The translations under genes were made by a program, and so were the position numbers. Under the pieces are notes generated by a model. That model was not told the DNA's origin. It did not search any database and saw only the letters and a program-made list of their open reading frames with translations. From Pseudeuparius sepicola (Eukaryota > Arthropoda > Insecta > Coleoptera > Anthribidae), in the NCBI GenBank assembly GCA_963920635.1, contig OY987300.1, forward strand, positions 82,127,899 to 82,191,898: a DNA stretch of 64,000 nt, given 5' to 3'. Of this stretch, positions 61,423 to 64,000 are shown piece after piece. Numbering within the stretch: the first letter of the stretch is position 1; the number at the start of each line of letters is the position of its first letter.

Positions 61423-64000
61423 ACAGCATAGTAGGTGTACGGTAAGCGGTAATATTAAAAGCGTTAGACCAAGGTCGAGACTGTCTCAAGTAATGTCCGA
61501 CTGCAATCAAAAGTATATGCTCCAAGAGAGGGCTTCAACTTGATACCAAGATCGTTGAAATCGCTCAAGAAATAAAGAAGTTGTAGTGGTGTGAATATTT
61601 TCCTCATAATTCTACTCCAGATTAATCGAATTTAAACGAATTATTAGCCTATCCTGTAAATTTAAACTTCACATTAATTTGCTTACGTTTTGATGTATTG
61701 CCTTGATATCGAAAATTAAACGTGTTATTTGGCGCACAGGAAGGGAACTAGTTTTTATTGTTTTATTTTGCATGCCATTCTCGCATTTTTCGGTTTGTTT
61801 CAGAATTCGTTGCGACCAGTTTTATGAGATCAAGTTTTTGATTTGGCCGTGAAAATGACGCTTCGTGCCGGACATAGCGATTCATTTTCTACAATTTAAT
61901 AAAATACTGGACATTGTGGAGCAATTTGCGGGCGTGTGTTTTTTATATTTACGTCGGAGGTCCAATATGAAGTTGCTACGCGACTGTATTTTTTAATTCA
62001 CATACAACCGATGACACTGTGGCAAAAGACTTTTAGGGACTGCTTGCTAAACAAAATCTGAGAATTTCACGGTCCACTCGGAATTTGGTAACTATAATGA
62101 CATGACCGAATTCCATAAGGGAAATGCAAACGCAACAATAACAGTTTATATGAAATGAGATACATATCTCAATTAATCGCTATTTTAGAAATTTGGCAAT
62201 AACTCACATATTTTTCGCGCGTTTTACATCAACCGACATTACAACGAATAAGTTTCCTTCATATTTTTCGTTACCAGGTAACAGGTAACACAAAAAAATG
62301 TCCGAATAGCTGGGGTACCTACTCGAAGGTCGTGCGCTTATAACAATATTCGCGGACGAGAGAAAGTTTATCGAACAGAAACTCGAAATTAGGTTGGTGG
62401 TAGGTGGTAGATATGGTCCATTTGAGAAAATTGTGAAAATTATTTTTCATTTTCTCTCTTATCGTCCCAGAAACACCAAATTTCATTTGGAATCGTAATT
62501 ATGAGCTAAGTTTTCTGAAAGTTTAAAAATAAATATAGTGGTACATAGTGGGATTTTCAACTCTTTATTGTTTACTCTTTCAACTTTCAATGCTGTTTTG
62601 CGAACAAGATATACACAGCTGAATTTTTTATGAAACTTTATACCGGCCAAATTATTGAAAAAATATTAATAAACACAAAAGTATTTTTTTCAAAATGCCA
62701 ACCAACAAATAAAAAACAATTTAAATTATTGGACCTTTCTCAACAAAGTCACTATCTAATACGATACATTTTCTGTGCGTTTTTACCAGCCAACTTTAAC
62801 TCATGTGGACCAAAAAATTCAGTACTTTGAGGGCACACACTCTGTATAATACTTTGTACTAGATCTTTGCACAACACTTTGAGTGGTCCTGTTGACCATT
62901 CAACTATTTACTCGACTTGCCAAATGCCTCTAAAATTCCTATTTAAAGAAAATACATACTTTGGCAAGTCGGTACTTGCTTGTCAACCAATCACTGTCCA
63001 ATAAAATTAATTGGTACCTACTTTTAAGAACATTTCGCGCGACAAGCTTTTTGATTTACAAAAACTTGTCGCAATTTGGCATTGAATTATCTTAACGAAA
63101 ACCTAGACTTATATTTTATTTTATTTGTTTTAGTACATGGCTCAAAAGTTTGTCTGTAAAAAGGTTTTTTTTATCTTTTATTGTTTCTTATTTTATTCGT
63201 TTTAGTAGGTACATGGCATAAATAAAAGCTTGTTTTTAAAAAAGTTTTTATTTACGTTTTATGTTTTTTATTCACCAGACCCATAAAAAGTTGAAATAGA
63301 AAAGTAGATAATTTCGAATAACTGAAACTGACTATAGGGGGGGGGGCAATAAAAGATTTGTTTTAGTTACGACCGCGCGGGCACCGGGCTCCCATATAAA
63401 AAATTAAATCCCGCCGCCCCTGTATCTCACAATAACTCTAAAATGGTTTTATCCTCTAAATACTAAAAGTTGTTACATAACTACTTAATTGTATATATGG
63501 AATTTTATTCAGTTAGTACCCATGACTTAGTAAACGCAATGAAAAATGAAATTTCTAGATTTATTATAATTTTCATTGGCATTACGCAATCTAATTAAAT
63601 TGAATTGACTTATTCTTATAAAGATTAAATACCTGTGCACTGACAAAATAATGTGCAATGTGCAATTACTAAATTGTTTGAAACATAATATTTTTTCCTG
63701 ACACGGGATACAGGGGTAACATATTTTTCTAGACGTTCTTTCGGAATTTATATTACGCGAGGGTGTATCTGAACGACAATATAAGAACAGGTTATCCTTG
63801 TAATAATGTTGGCGAAAAAATCTTTGTGTTTTGCAAGATTATATAGTAACACAACAGTTAATACATTCTATGGTTTCTACTTTAAAATATGAGCGGCCTT
63901 ATGCTGTAGATAGGTAACGTAAGTAATACCTTATAGAATGTAAAAACGACAAATTTTGGCAATAACTGAAGTAATAAAATGTACCTACCTACCTACTTAT
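61423..64000. other. Gene-poor right end
   Basis: AT-rich sequence with simple repeats, including GGGGGGGG at 63340 and TACCTACC runs at the end. No gene was recognised. Confidence 0.4.

Overview
This window is eukaryotic nuclear DNA and almost certainly comes from an insect. The genes carry short spliceosomal introns. They encode close relatives of insect effete (UBE2D), mago nashi, hemipterous (MKK7), haspin, eIF2B-beta and PAQR3, plus an R&R cuticular protein and a short Ly6 protein. The intergenic DNA is AT-rich and packed with foldback elements. The insect order cannot be fixed from the sequence. The repeat style (ends reading CAGGGTGTCC, TACCTACC runs, a Helitron Pif1 fragment) would suit a beetle, but other orders are possible. 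No bacterial, CRISPR or tRNA features were seen.

Layout. 0.65-1.85 kb: a PAQR3-like gene (minus, truncated by the window edge) with a lone THAP-domain first exon on the plus strand beside it. 6.5-7.45 kb: a gene resembling the C-terminus of NOL11 (minus). 8.3-13.0 kb: complete effete/UBE2D (plus, 5 exons). 14.2-16.2 kb: complete haspin kinase (minus, 6 exons). 18.4-20.6 kb: a basic, low-complexity protein with an N-terminal KTYSR motif, tentatively a dalmatian/sororin-like cohesion factor (minus). 22.0-22.5 kb: complete mago nashi (plus). 22.6-24.0 kb: complete eIF2B-beta (minus), tail to tail with mago. 24.9-33.5 kb: complete hemipterous/MKK7 (plus, 11 exons), with a Ly6-type gene nested antisense in intron 1. 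35.05 kb: a second THAP first exon. 39.9-40.6 kb: a small secreted protein (minus). 43.6-44.2 kb: an R&R cuticular protein (minus). The remaining 20 kb is gene-poor. It has one CpG-rich candidate first exon at 54.13 kb, a Cys-rich short ORF at 48.6 kb and exon-like sequence at 61.2 kb.

The left 34 kb is a compact housekeeping cluster: ubiquitin transfer, H3T3 kinase and chromosome cohesion, exon-junction complex, translation initiation, and JNK signalling. Its neighbours are mostly divergent or convergent pairs. Haspin sits next to the KTYSR protein; both families act on the cohesin/PDS5 system, but that link is an inference.

The most unusual content is the repeat landscape. At least ten foldback elements have inverted arms of 30-350 bp, and some are nested in each other. 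Three hAT-like non-autonomous elements are each filled with a different short palindromic word. There is an inverted duplication of a Helitron helicase fragment, a palindromic mini-satellite inside a hemipterous intron, and a type I hammerhead-like ribozyme core inside an inserted retroelement piece. All identities come from reading translations by eye; no database search was possible.
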